Assembly: GCF_028858725.1 (NCBI RefSeq)
Contig: NC_084764.1
Coordinates: 21,193,501 to 21,257,500 of the forward strand
DNA from: Colius striatus
Taxonomy: Eukaryota; Chordata; Aves; Coliiformes; Coliidae
Reading direction: 5' to 3'
Length of the DNA: 64,000 bases
Shown piece by piece: positions 25,501 to 37,500 of the stretch (position 1 is the stretch's first letter; each line of letters opens with the position of its first letter). The translations under genes were made by a program, and so were the position numbers. The notes beneath the pieces were generated by a model. That model was not told where the DNA came from. It was given only the letters and a program-made list of their open reading frames with translations, and did no database searches.

Positions 25501-28500
25501 TCTGTTGACTTGAAACAAAATTAACCATAGTTCATGATTTTTTTTAAAGGAAGCTGACAGTAGAAGAGAGAGAACGCCTACAAAAGGAAGAAAAGCTTTC
25601 TAAAGTAGATGAAAAAATCAATCATGCTGCTGAAGAACTAAACAGCTACAGGTAATGACAGATTTTAGTTGCTATAATTACTTATTCCAAAATGAACAAA
25701 AGGCAATAGAGAATTAATACAAATGCCAGCATAAGTGAGTGTATTTTTTCCAGTTCCTTTGTCGTGTGTGTGTGTGTGTTACATGCTAGTTTGTGTGTAA
25801 TATAAGGGACTTATTGCTTAAAAAATGTGGGTATGGAAGATTATTAGGAACTTTTCTTCCATTTGAATGTCACTGGTATTGACACATTAGCATTAATAGA
25901 ATGGTAAGAAGAGGTTCTGTAATTTAGTTCCCTCTAGTCCTCTTTACTGAGAGAGAAGAGAACGCTGTAAAACAAACAAAATGTTCAGTTTTTCTATAAA
26001 TCCTAGCAAATTTCTGTTGTATGGTTATAGTATTCTATTTCTGTACCTCTAAGCTTGTCAAATAGTACTATTGTTCAGAAATTATTTGCTAAACTACTGT
26101 GATGTGGGAATATTTTCTTTAGCTGTTTTTTAACTCCTTTGCTCTGTTTTGTTTCATTAAATGTGTACCTCTGGTTCATTTCTGTGGTTTCTCGAACTAT
26201 GTCATAATTCTTTAATCTCTCCCTTCAATATTTATGGGAGCATTGGCTCTTAACTAACTGATTGTGATCAGATTGTGAGTTAATTAGATTAATCCTTTCT
26301 CTAGAGTCTAAAGTTCTTGTTGACATTTTTATTGACTTACTCAGAATGTGAACTTTGTAGAGATCTTAATTTTAAAGAGAGTATTGAAATTGCAAATATG
26401 GAGTATAGCAAAACAATGAACGTCTCTTAGGTCCACTTGTGGAGAGAGTGTAGAACCTAGAGAGGCTGTGTGCAGGGCAGCCGGCAGCAAAAGTACCCTC
26501 ATGCTTCCTGTTGTCTTGAAATACGTTAGTGCGAGTGACAGTCCCTTGGGACTGACACAGAGGCTGACTGTGGTGGCTAACAATAGTGCCAGCTCCAGAC
26601 ACACTGGTACCTTTGCTGAGCTGAGTGAGGCTGGCTGTTGGGACTCGTGGTGGATATCCTTTACCTTGGAAACAGCACAGCCAGGGAGATGATGTGTTTT
26701 TTTGGTTCTGGTCTTTTGTTTACATTCCTGTTTGTGCTTATCTAGGGCCTGCTACAATTTTTACTGTCCCAAGGACCTAAGAGACAATACTTTGGGATAA
26801 AAAAAAAATCTTCACTGTACCTTTTGTTTACTGCTGGTTTTTTTACTGGATTTAAAATTAGCTTTCTCTATATTGTATTACAATGTCATAAACCCTGATT
26901 TTGTTACAGACAGCGAGCAAAAGACCTTGAAGAAGAACTAGAAAGAACGATTCGTTCTTACCAGAATCAGGTACGTGCTTTGTCTTATTTATCATTGATG
27001 CCAAGTAGGAGGGATGTTATTGAAAGAAATACAACTTTCAGACAGGCTGTGATACTCTCTGGCTTGGTGTTGTTGGATGGCTGTTTTTTTGCTTCCCCCT
27101 TGTTCATGCCGTCTGGTTTTGACTGACTCAGTTTCATAGCAGAGATCACCAGATAGCTTTATTACAAAGTTTAAGTTTGGATGTCACATCATAAATTGTT
27201 CACACTCATCAAATTTACAAATAAAAGCACATACAGTCTTAAGTTTTCTTGTTTTAGATGAATAATGATCTAATGAATCTCTTTCACAGATTACTTCCCA
27301 TGAGAAAAAAGCTCACGATAATTGGGTAAGTTCCAAATACTGACGTTTTTGAACTTTGCAAATCTTCCTTTTCTGTGACCTGAATAGCTTCTTTATTAAT
27401 ACAAATGAACTGTATCACCTTTAGACATACCTGTCTTTTGCAGAAATACACAAAAGCATGTCAGAAATACCTCCAGCATACGAAATCTGGATACCTCTGA
27501 GCAGAGTAGAATGATGATTTTCCATAGCAATAAATCTGCTGGAATAACATGTTACCAAGTTTGTGACATTTTGCTAATAATAAAAGCTTTTGGCCTTGTT
27601 TCAATGCCATTTTAATGTTTTCTCTAGATATACTTCACTCCTTTTATCTACTAATAGGAAACATTATGTCCTGTGAGAACAGTGTGTTCCCTTGACAGCT
27701 TCCTAAGAATATTGCTACAAAATCCATTTTTATCTTTTTTTTCCCAAGCAGGAGACTTCAAAATATCTCCTGACTAATACATTCTTCAGTTGCTCAGTAT
27801 GATCTGTGTAAGACAGAATCCTGCTCAAAGCTGTGGCACCTCATGGTTGTTATTTGACATTTTTTAGCTATGTGATTTTAAAATAAAAATTTCTTGCACA
27901 AAATTTGGGACTTTAAATCTTGTACATATACTGGAGATGCTTCAAAGCATCTATAGGCAAAGAGTTTCATTTCTGCAGTTTTAAGAACCTGCAGAAAAGC
28001 CAGATAATTCCTTAAACACTTAGGTAGTAGAGCTATTTCATATGCTTTGTATCTTGTGAAAATATAGTCCACATCCTTCAGATAGGATAAAGATGTCTTG
28101 GATCTTAGCTCTATCACATTTAAGAAGTCCTTAATAAATAGCAATATCTAAGCATCTAATTTTTGTCCTTTTCCAAAGCTGACGGCCCGAGCAGCTGAAA
28201 GACACCTCAATGATATAAAAAAAGAAAATGCACATAACAGACAAAAGTAAGTGCAATCCTGATCTAGTTCTAAACAAATGCACTTGGGCATGTGAGTATG
28301 TTTTGGATTTATGCAATTTGGTGTTTTCTAGACCTCTTAGTCAAGTGTAGCCCGAACAGGGCAGAGATAGGACAGTGTCCATTGGAGTTCTGAAAGACAG
28401 GAAGTAATTTGATCATTCTTATAATAATAACACGCAAGGAAGTAAGAACTTAAGAACTTTGTGGAGTATGGAAATATTTCAGGAGACCAGCAGAATGTAG

Positions 28501-31500
28501 TACTAGAACTCAAAGGTTTTGGGGATTTGATGTTTGTTTGATTTTAAATGTGTATCAACTAGGTGTCATGGTTACTTAATCACAGAATCTTAAGGGTTGG
28601 AAGGGACCTTGAAAGATCACCCAGTCCAACCCCCCTGCCAGAGCAGGACCACCTAGAGTAGGTCACACAGGAACTCGTCCAGGTCGGTTTTGAATGTCTC
28701 CAGAGAAGGAGGCTCCACAACCCATCTGGGCAGCCTGTTCCAGTGCTCCATCACACTCACAGGCAAGAAGTTTTTTCTTGTATTTCTTTGGAACCTCTTA
28801 TGTTCCAGCTTATACCCATATCCCTCTTGTCCTATTATTTGACATCATTGAGAACAGCCTGGCTCCATCCTCCTGACACTGGCCCTTTATGTATTTGTAA
28901 ACATTAATGGCATTTACAGCTTCTCTCAGAAGTTAATAGTGACCTATCAGATCACATAGTAGTGGCCAGGAGAAACCTTTAGATGTGAATTTAACTAATA
29001 AATGGAATGTTACTCATGTGTAATGTCATGTTAGAAATTGTGACACCTAACGTGCTGCTTTGACTTTTGAATTACAGTTTAAATACAGCAGCACAGAGAA
29101 ATACTTTCAGGAATTTTTAGTTCAATGTTCCATCTTTTTTTCGATTTAGGACACTTTCTTAACCCTTGAAGCAGAAAGTCTAGCAGTAAATAGTGCAGTC
29201 TAGTAGAACTTTAGCACTTCACAGTATTTACTCCTTTTCCATTGTTCATTTGCAGATTAACTGAAGCAGAATTCAGACTTGACCTTTTAGAAAAAGATCC
29301 TTATGCTCTTGATGTTCCAGTGAGACCATTTGGCAGAGGTACAGTATTGAATTGTAAAACGGAGCCTAATTGGTTCGGTTTATGGTTTTGTCTCCCAAGA
29401 CCTCCCATATGTAATTATTTGAGAACTATGTCTTAGCCATGTGTGTGTACAAACAAGTCCTTTAAAAAAATATTTGGGTCATAAGTGAATCTAGGTCATA
29501 CCAAATATTTTGTTGAAACTAAGAGTGTTGATGAGAGTAGACTGGGAATATGATGTGCGTGGTAACTAGAGCACAATTTTAATTTCACTTACACATTCAA
29601 TTTTAAACTTCACCTGAGAAGTTCATTACTTTGTGCAGTTTGCTAAACTAAATATTGTGAACTTGAGTATTTTGTTTTAACTGTTCCAGAGCATTCCCCA
29701 TATGGACCCTCACCAATGGGCCGGCCTTCATCTGAAACAAGAGCTTTTCTTTCCCCTCCAACTTTATTGGAGGGTCCTTTAAGGCTTTCACCTATGCTTC
29801 CAGGTGGAGGAGGAGGAAGAGGTACAATTCTTAAACTTGAAAATGTATCTATTCTGGATTTCTCTCTCCTCTTCTATAAACCTGTCACACCTTTTCCTCT
29901 TGCTGGTGACAAAAAAGTATTAAGACAACCAATTCAATATGAACAGATGATTGGATGAACTTTTCCTGTTTTCCAGCTTGTTTCTAAAAGCTGTCTGATG
30001 TGTAACAATACAGTGGAAAATGTAGCTGCATTAGTAGGTTAGTCAGTGGATTCACTTTAGAAGCATGGTTTGAGAAAATTGAAAAGCCCAACTTAATCAG
30101 TCTTGGTTTATTTCTCAGACAAATAGGACTCTGCTGAAATAAACTTGTGATTTTGAAGTAAACAAGAGTCACTGGTTTTCTGAAGAAAGAGTACTGCCAC
30201 ATCCATCTTGTTGGTCTACAGTCAGTGAGAGGAGGAGGAGGGCACCTGCATTGTCAAAATGTCACAGTGTTATTTGGGGTCATGATACTAGAAAGTTACT
30301 GATTCAGTAAATTGTTTTCTTCCCTTTGCTCTAACTTTGAGGCAGTCATTATACCCGGAGACAGTTTTGTCTCTAGTGATAAAAGGGACCAGGAAGGCTG
30401 TGTGTAAGGAGTAAAATTCAGAGAGTAAGTGAAAGCAAGCCACAGTGTAAGGGAAGAAATAACCCTGTTCCTTAATGTTCTTGAAGCTGCTGGAAATAGT
30501 GTTAGGGAAATGCTAGAGTGGAGTTCAGCATCTGTTAACAGGTAATAAAGAAGCTATTTAATTTACTACTGTGGTTACACCTGTTGAGACCTGTACTTAT
30601 GTAGTAGGAAATATGTCTAAATATCTCTTCTGTTAGGATTTCACTAATCAACATTGATTTTTTTTTTTTTTTTACAGACTAGCACGAACTGTTTCTTACC
30701 TTTTTGGAAAAAACATATCCCAGTGCATGTGAAAGTTGATTAATTTTTCAAGTCAGAAAAGTTTGAGATTGGATTGTTCAACTATAGCTATAAAACATAC
30801 AATCAAAATTGTACTTGACAATTTATTTGTATAGAAATGAAACTTCTTGAGGTGTCCAATGTGTCTTTAAATTGTCTCTCAGCTGTTGCTGCTGAGGTTG
30901 AGCAGAACCTGGATTTCAGGATACAGTGTTAGCAAGTAAAGAGGCTATGCAAAGGCCTAACTACTGCCCATTTCACAATGGAACACTGATATAACCTGGG
31001 CAGATTAAAGAAATGGTGTGTTAATGCCAGCTACAGAGCAATTATAGTGCTCATCTCACTTTGCATGGTATAGGAAATGGCTTCAAATTTTAGGTTGAAT
31101 TTTGGGATAGAGAATGATACCAGAACTCAGTATTTTTGTCATTTTTCAGACCAAAACTATTTTAAAGGAAGTTTGCAACCTAAAATCACTGTTACAGTTT
31201 CTCTTGCACTTGGATATGTGTTGACTTGGTCTTCTCTTTTTTTTCTTGAATAAAGAATTAGAAAGAACCATAAGAATATTGGATATGATGTGGATATTTT
31301 CTTACGACATTGACTTTCAGTGTGCTAAGTTTTAGCTTGATTAGCAGCAGGTTTTTTAGCAATGAGACAATTTATCGTGAGGGCACTAGTCTCTCGGATT
31401 CAAATGAACTGAAACTTTTTATTCTTCTTTAAAAAACAGTTGCAGGTACTCTAGGTTTTGCCCTCTTGTTGAATTTTGGCATTGCAAACAAACCTTTTAA

Positions 31501-34500
31501 ACACTTCTAGTAAACATAACTAGTCATCAGCAAGCAGCTGGAGAATCCTTTGGAGCCATGTGCCTCTCATGTCTTGGCAGTGTTGGCATTACTTGATTTA
31601 TTTTACTATTTTCAGACTTAATGAAGAAAGCCATAATTGAGGGTTTAAAATATTTGGGTAAATAACTATCTGATTTCTCCAATTAGGGTCCAGAGGACCG
31701 ACTGCCATGTATGACATCGGTAACGAAAGAGAGCTAAGTTCTGATAGATTAACTGATCCCCACAGACCACCATCAGATACTGGATCCCTGTCTCCTCCTT
31801 GGGACAGGGAACGCAGGATAATTCTGCCTCCGCCAGGTATAAAAATCTGTTTAGCTACCATATCGGTCAAAAAATGGAGTTACTGACCTGCTGTGTATAT
31901 ATTTTAAGTATTTCTTGCTTAAAATATGAAACATTTTTCTTGGAGCTGCATGTGCAACTACACTGGAAAGGTTTTTTTCAATAGTAGGTTTGTTTTCCTT
32001 CTCCAATGGTGCAAGTCACTTGCACTTCTATGCTTTCAACACTGTTAGTAACAATATATATGTAAATCAGCTCTTTGACTTCATCATTTTACTGGGAGTT
32101 TTAGTGCATCAAAAGACCTGTCTGGGTTGGATAATTAATGAGAGATCTGAGAAAGTAAAAAGTTTCAGTAGTACATTAGCCTTTAAACAAGTAAAGAAAT
32201 GCTAGCTACTGTTGGAAAAACACTGTGTTTTTCAAAAAAACATTTATAGGGATAGTACAGGAGTACCATGGTACAATCATCCTGTTTGGTACATGTTGAC
32301 ATGGTGATACTGCCTCTTGGATAATTAATTAACTACAAAGTCGGTCTTCATTCTCACTTCTTCAGCTAAACATCTCTATTGCACATTGTCACTCAGGGAA
32401 GGCAGAGCTAATTCAAAGAGGATCCTATTGATACTTCTCAAGTGAACAATGCAGAGGCAAGGGCAACCTTCCTATATAGTGTACTAAAGAGGCAAAAATG
32501 CCACAAGTTAACAATAATGTGAAGTACACAGATTAAAGTATCTTAGTTATTAGCTGCAGCAAACAGTATTTTAGTTGCTACACATCTGTGTGAAAGCCTC
32601 CTCAGGACACAGTGTCTCACTTGCCAGATGTGATCTGTGGACAGGGTGCTGCCAAGATGCAGTCGGTCTCAAGGTCTCCTTGCCCTGAGCCCTGTCCCCC
32701 TCACCTTTGCACTTGGCTCTCACCTACACGGTGTGTCGTGGTGCTGCGGCACAGGCAGCTCCATCCGATGCCAGGGGCTGGGTGGAAACACATGACAGCA
32801 CTGTGAAACAGAACAGGACTGGCTTAAAACATGTAAAGCTCATTTAGCCTTTGACCTTCACTGCTATGCTGAACCTTTGTTTCAAGGCCTCACTCTTCAT
32901 AAATAAGGCAATCATGACTTTGAAAAGTCTACTGTATGTTAAACCAAAAATTAATGAGCTTTTTCGTTTGCAGCTCCTTAGAAGCATAAGCTGTTGTAGA
33001 TAATTCATGGGATGCCTGTGTTGGGGAATTTTTAAGATTTGTTTGCTCACCCTGATTAGTAGTGGTTCTGGATATTTACAAGAGCATAAAGTATCCAGAA
33101 AATTCTGATCTAAAATTGTATGGAATGTGGGGAATAAATCTTTACTGAGCTGCTTTGCAATTTCTTCGATGTTAGGTGAGCCTTACACTGATGCAGTTCT
33201 TCCTCCTCGAAGACAAGAAAGATTTTTCCCTAATCCTCCAAATACTGGAAGACTTTCTGGCCCAGCAGAACTACGAGCTTATAACCTCCAGTCTTTTGAT
33301 AAAACAGGTGGGAAATGCTTCCATGATACTGTCAAAGGGAGAATATCAGTGTGTGCTGACTATGCATAGTAAGCCTTGATAAGAGGACAACTTTGTAGCT
33401 AACACAGACCTCATGTTCTGTTGTGTCAAAATATGTTTACACCTGCAAGTCTCAATGCAGTTTTTCTCTAGCAGACTCTTCCATCAGGTGGGTGGAATTC
33501 AATGAATGGTAGTCAAGAGGTTGGGGTATTTTGTTGTCCCTCTTCACTGTTCTGTATGTTAACCACATGGGATTGGCCGTGAGTCTGTTTTGGACACTCC
33601 CATGCTGCTCATGGCAGCGTTAAAATGTCCCAAACCCTTACTTGCATTTTCATGCCACATTTGATAAAGTTAGAGTCAATTTGACTGAAAGAATAACAGC
33701 AAAACTTTCAAACATGCACTGACTTTGCATACTGAAGTAGAAGGTCCTGAGGTCACGTTCAAACTGTTTCCCATACTTGCAGCTTTCTGTAGTTCACAAT
33801 GTGGTTGCCCCTGGCGGCATCACACGATAACACTGATCCAAGTACCATTTGGTTTAAATTGGCTGATACATTAATTCTAGTTGGTGATACTTAGCAAGAG
33901 CCAGAAGCTCAGAGGCAAAGTTTTGGTGACTTAAACCTTACACTGAAACAGTTTGAGAGCTTAAAGCTTTAATACATATTAAGCAGTTTTCATCCTTATT
34001 TAATGCCTATTAAGTCACATGTGTCTGATTCATCAGCTCAGCTGAAGCCATTAAACTCAAAACAGAAACTTGCCACCCAGAATTCAGTTAAGCATATGAT
34101 TAGTAGTGAGGTACCATCTTTGCCCAGTATCTGGCAGTAGGAGAGAGAATCTATATTGTTTTGTGTAATAACGTGAGAAGTGGGAAGGCTGAATTTTGTT
34201 TTGGGTTGAATGTTCAGTTTTTACAGGGAATTGTTCTCCATTGGCAGACAGTTCTATTCTTCAACAGTCAATCACCTTCCCACCCTTGTCCAAGCCTCTC
34301 TGTGTTTCATTTCTGCTTTTCAACGCTTTTATGTTCCACTGAAGTCTTTCTTCTAGTGCCTGGACACTGACTAAAGGACAGGAGAGGTGCACTGTCTGCA
34401 CACACTTGTTGCATCCATTTTTACTTGTTTCTTCGGATGCTGACAAGCAGCAATTAAAAAAAATTAACAACATTATTTGGCAATTCAGAAACCACTTAAT

Positions 34501-37500
34501 GGAAACAGGGTTTTGGACACCCTTGCTGCCAGCATGTAGCAGGTCATTAAGCATGTGTTGCTTTTTAGAGGTACATTATTTCAATGAACTTGGGTGAGTA
34601 TTTGTAAAGACAGCAAAAAACATCCAAATTAAAAAAACCCCACCCCATCCAGCACATAGCATCTGACTTCAGCACAGCAACATATCTCACAGGGCTGAAA
34701 TCCAGGCTCCAGCTCTGAGTGAATGAGCTACACTTCCTCAGCAAGGTGATCTAACTTTAAAGTGAGCAACATAAACACACTTTCCTAAGCTGGGCTGGCT
34801 AAATCTACAAAAACTATCAGCTTGAGGCAGGTACCTGGAACAGGATACAAGAAACTGTGTGGGAAAAGCTGCAAGTTTATAATTCAAGGGCATGTATTGG
34901 AAAAATACTCGGCCGTAGCTTTGTGTTCCTCAGTGCTCTTTCAGCCTGCCCGCAGAACAAGTGCTTGCTACCTTTTTATTTTGTACTGCCTTTCTCCTTG
35001 CCTGCATATTGTGATTTGAGAAAAAAGACTGAAGTCAGTGGTGGAGAGGAGGGCAGCACCGAGTAACTTCTTGAACTTTTCCATACAGATGGACAGGCAT
35101 CTTCAGAGAACAGCCCACGACCAGAACCAAGCGGAAACGAGATGAAAGATCATTCTAACTTTGGCGTAAGTAACTGGACAGAAACTTGATGTAAAGAAGC
35201 TGTGAGCAAAATGTGTCTCTAGTACAGTGCTCACGTCGTATTGCATGATGCAGTCCAAATTATAAAACTAGGTGGATACTTCTATCACAGCATTTACTGT
35301 CCTGTGAATTAATTCTGATGAATGACTAGTATCATACCTGCTGAAAAACATTGCAACCCAAAAGGAGAACCTATGGTCAGTCTAATGGTGCGTGCACATA
35401 GCCTTGCTCGGGTCTGTGCCGTAGCTGAGGCAGTTGGAGCTGGCTGTTAGCTAGTGTTGGAGTGGGCCTGATGGCACTGGGGCTGTTGCCTCTCCTCAGC
35501 CTGTGTTGGTTGTGTTGCAGGGCTCACTACCTGATCCGTCACTGGCACCTGAAAGCGAAGCCATGGGTTTGGGCTTTGCTCCTCCGCCTTTCCCTCCAGT
35601 GAGACCCCCGCTGCTGCCTGTGGATCCCAGAGCTCCTTTCACGAGGCGAGGGCCGCCCTTCCCACCGCCCCCTCCCGCAGCTGTGTATGGAGCACGTGAC
35701 TGCTTCCCGGGGCAAGAGCTGGGGCTGCTGCGCCCGCCGCTGCCGCGTACGTAGCACTGGGGATGATGGCCACTGCTGCATACGTAGCACTGGGGATGAT
35801 GGCCACTGTTGCGTACGTAGCACTGGGGATGATGGCCACTGCCGCCTACGTAGCACTGGGGATGATGGCCACTGTTGCGTACGTAGCACTGGGGATGATG
35901 GCCACTGCCGCCTACGTAGCACTGGGGATGATGGCCACTGCCACATACGTAGCACTGGGGATGATGGCCACTGTTGCGTACGTAGCACTGGGGATGATGG
36001 CCACTGCCACATACGTAGCACTGGGGATGATGGCCACTGTTGCGTACGTAGCACTGGGGATGACGGCCACTGTTGCGTACGTAGCACTGGGGATGATGGC
36101 CACTGTTGCGTACGTAGCACTGGGGATGATGGCCACTGCCGCATACGTAGCACTGGGGATGACGGCCGCTGCCGCATACGTAGCACTGGGGATGACGGCC
36201 GCTGCCGCATACGTAGCACTGGGGATGACGGCCGCTGCCGCGTACGTAGCACTGGGGATGACGGCCGCTGCCGCGTACGTAGCACTGGGGATGACGGCCG
36301 CTGCCGCGTACGTAGCACTGGGGATGACGGCCGCTGCCGCGTACGTAGCACTGGGGATGACGGCCGCTGCCGCGTACGTAGCACTGGGGATGACGGCCGC
36401 TGCCGCGTACGTAGCACTGGGGATGACGGCCGCTGCCGCGTACGTAGCACTGGGGATGACGGCCGCTGCCGCGTACGTAGCACTGGGGATGACGGCCGCT
36501 GCCGCGTACGTAGCACTGGGGATGACGGCCGCTGCCGCGTACGTAGCACTGGGGATGACGGCCGCTGCCGCGTACGTAGCACTGGGGATGACGGCCGCTG
36601 CCGCATACGTAGCACTGGGGATGACGGCCACTGCCGCATACGTAGCACTGGGGATGACGGCCGCTGCCGCATACGTAGCACTGGGGATGACGGCCGCTGC
36701 CGCATACGTAGCACTGGGGGTGACGGCCACTGCCGCATACGTAGCACTGGGGGTGACGGCCACTGCCGCATACGTAGCACTGGGGATGATGGCCACTGTT
36801 GCGGACGTAGCACTGGGGGTGACGGCCACTGCCACGTACGTAGCACTGGAGGTGACGGCCACTGAGGCCACGTATGTAGCACTGGGGGTGACAGCCACCA
36901 CTGCCATGTGCAGGGGGGAAGGTGCCACACTGGGTGGTCTTTGGCACCTGTCTGCACATCCCACTGCTCAGTTCAGCTAACAGCGACCATCGTTGCTGAC
37001 TGAGGGGAAGGAAGTGTGTTGTACACTTCCTTTTTCACAGTTGCTTGTATTGGTAGAGTTTTTACACATACTAGCTTTGGCTGGAAAATAGTCTGCACCC
37101 ACTGTCCAGCATTTAAAGGATTCTTTGCTGACAGAGGAAAACAAGCTTATCTCAATTCTTTTCCTCCTATGAGGTTGCATCATACTTGATTCTTAAAGTT
37201 TCCACCTTTAGCATTGAGGTATGCTAATACCTGTGCAGAGACATGCATTTGGGACGGGTTTGCCTTGGGGTTTTCATTAGTGCAGCAAGATGTAAGAATC
37301 GGAGTGAAAGGCTTCTTTCTCCCTCGTGCTCTTCTTGGATTAACCCATGAAGGTCTATGCCACTTATCTGTCAAAGTGGCTGCAAGGTAGAAGAGCCAGA
37401 GGTGGCTGCAGCACACCAGAGCTGGCAGTGGTGGCAGCAGCCCATTCACAGGCAGTGACCGGCTGCTGCCCTGACCCCATAACTACCAGGGTCTCCCTTG

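Noticed and set aside
30660-30760. Strong poly-T plus TTTACAG acceptor-like site in MIA2 intron 24
   Set aside because: The following sequence has an early stop, and exon 24 joins exon 25 in correct phase without it.
35751-36908. CRISPR-like regularly spaced repeat
   Set aside because: The repeats are directly adjacent with no unique spacers, and the locus is vertebrate. It is a minisatellite.
35496-36980. Five long open frames of 350-487 codons over the minisatellite on both strands
   Set aside because: They follow from a 33-bp repeat that preserves frame, sit in MIA2 intron 28, and show no homology or independent gene signals. They are noted as a finding, not as genes.
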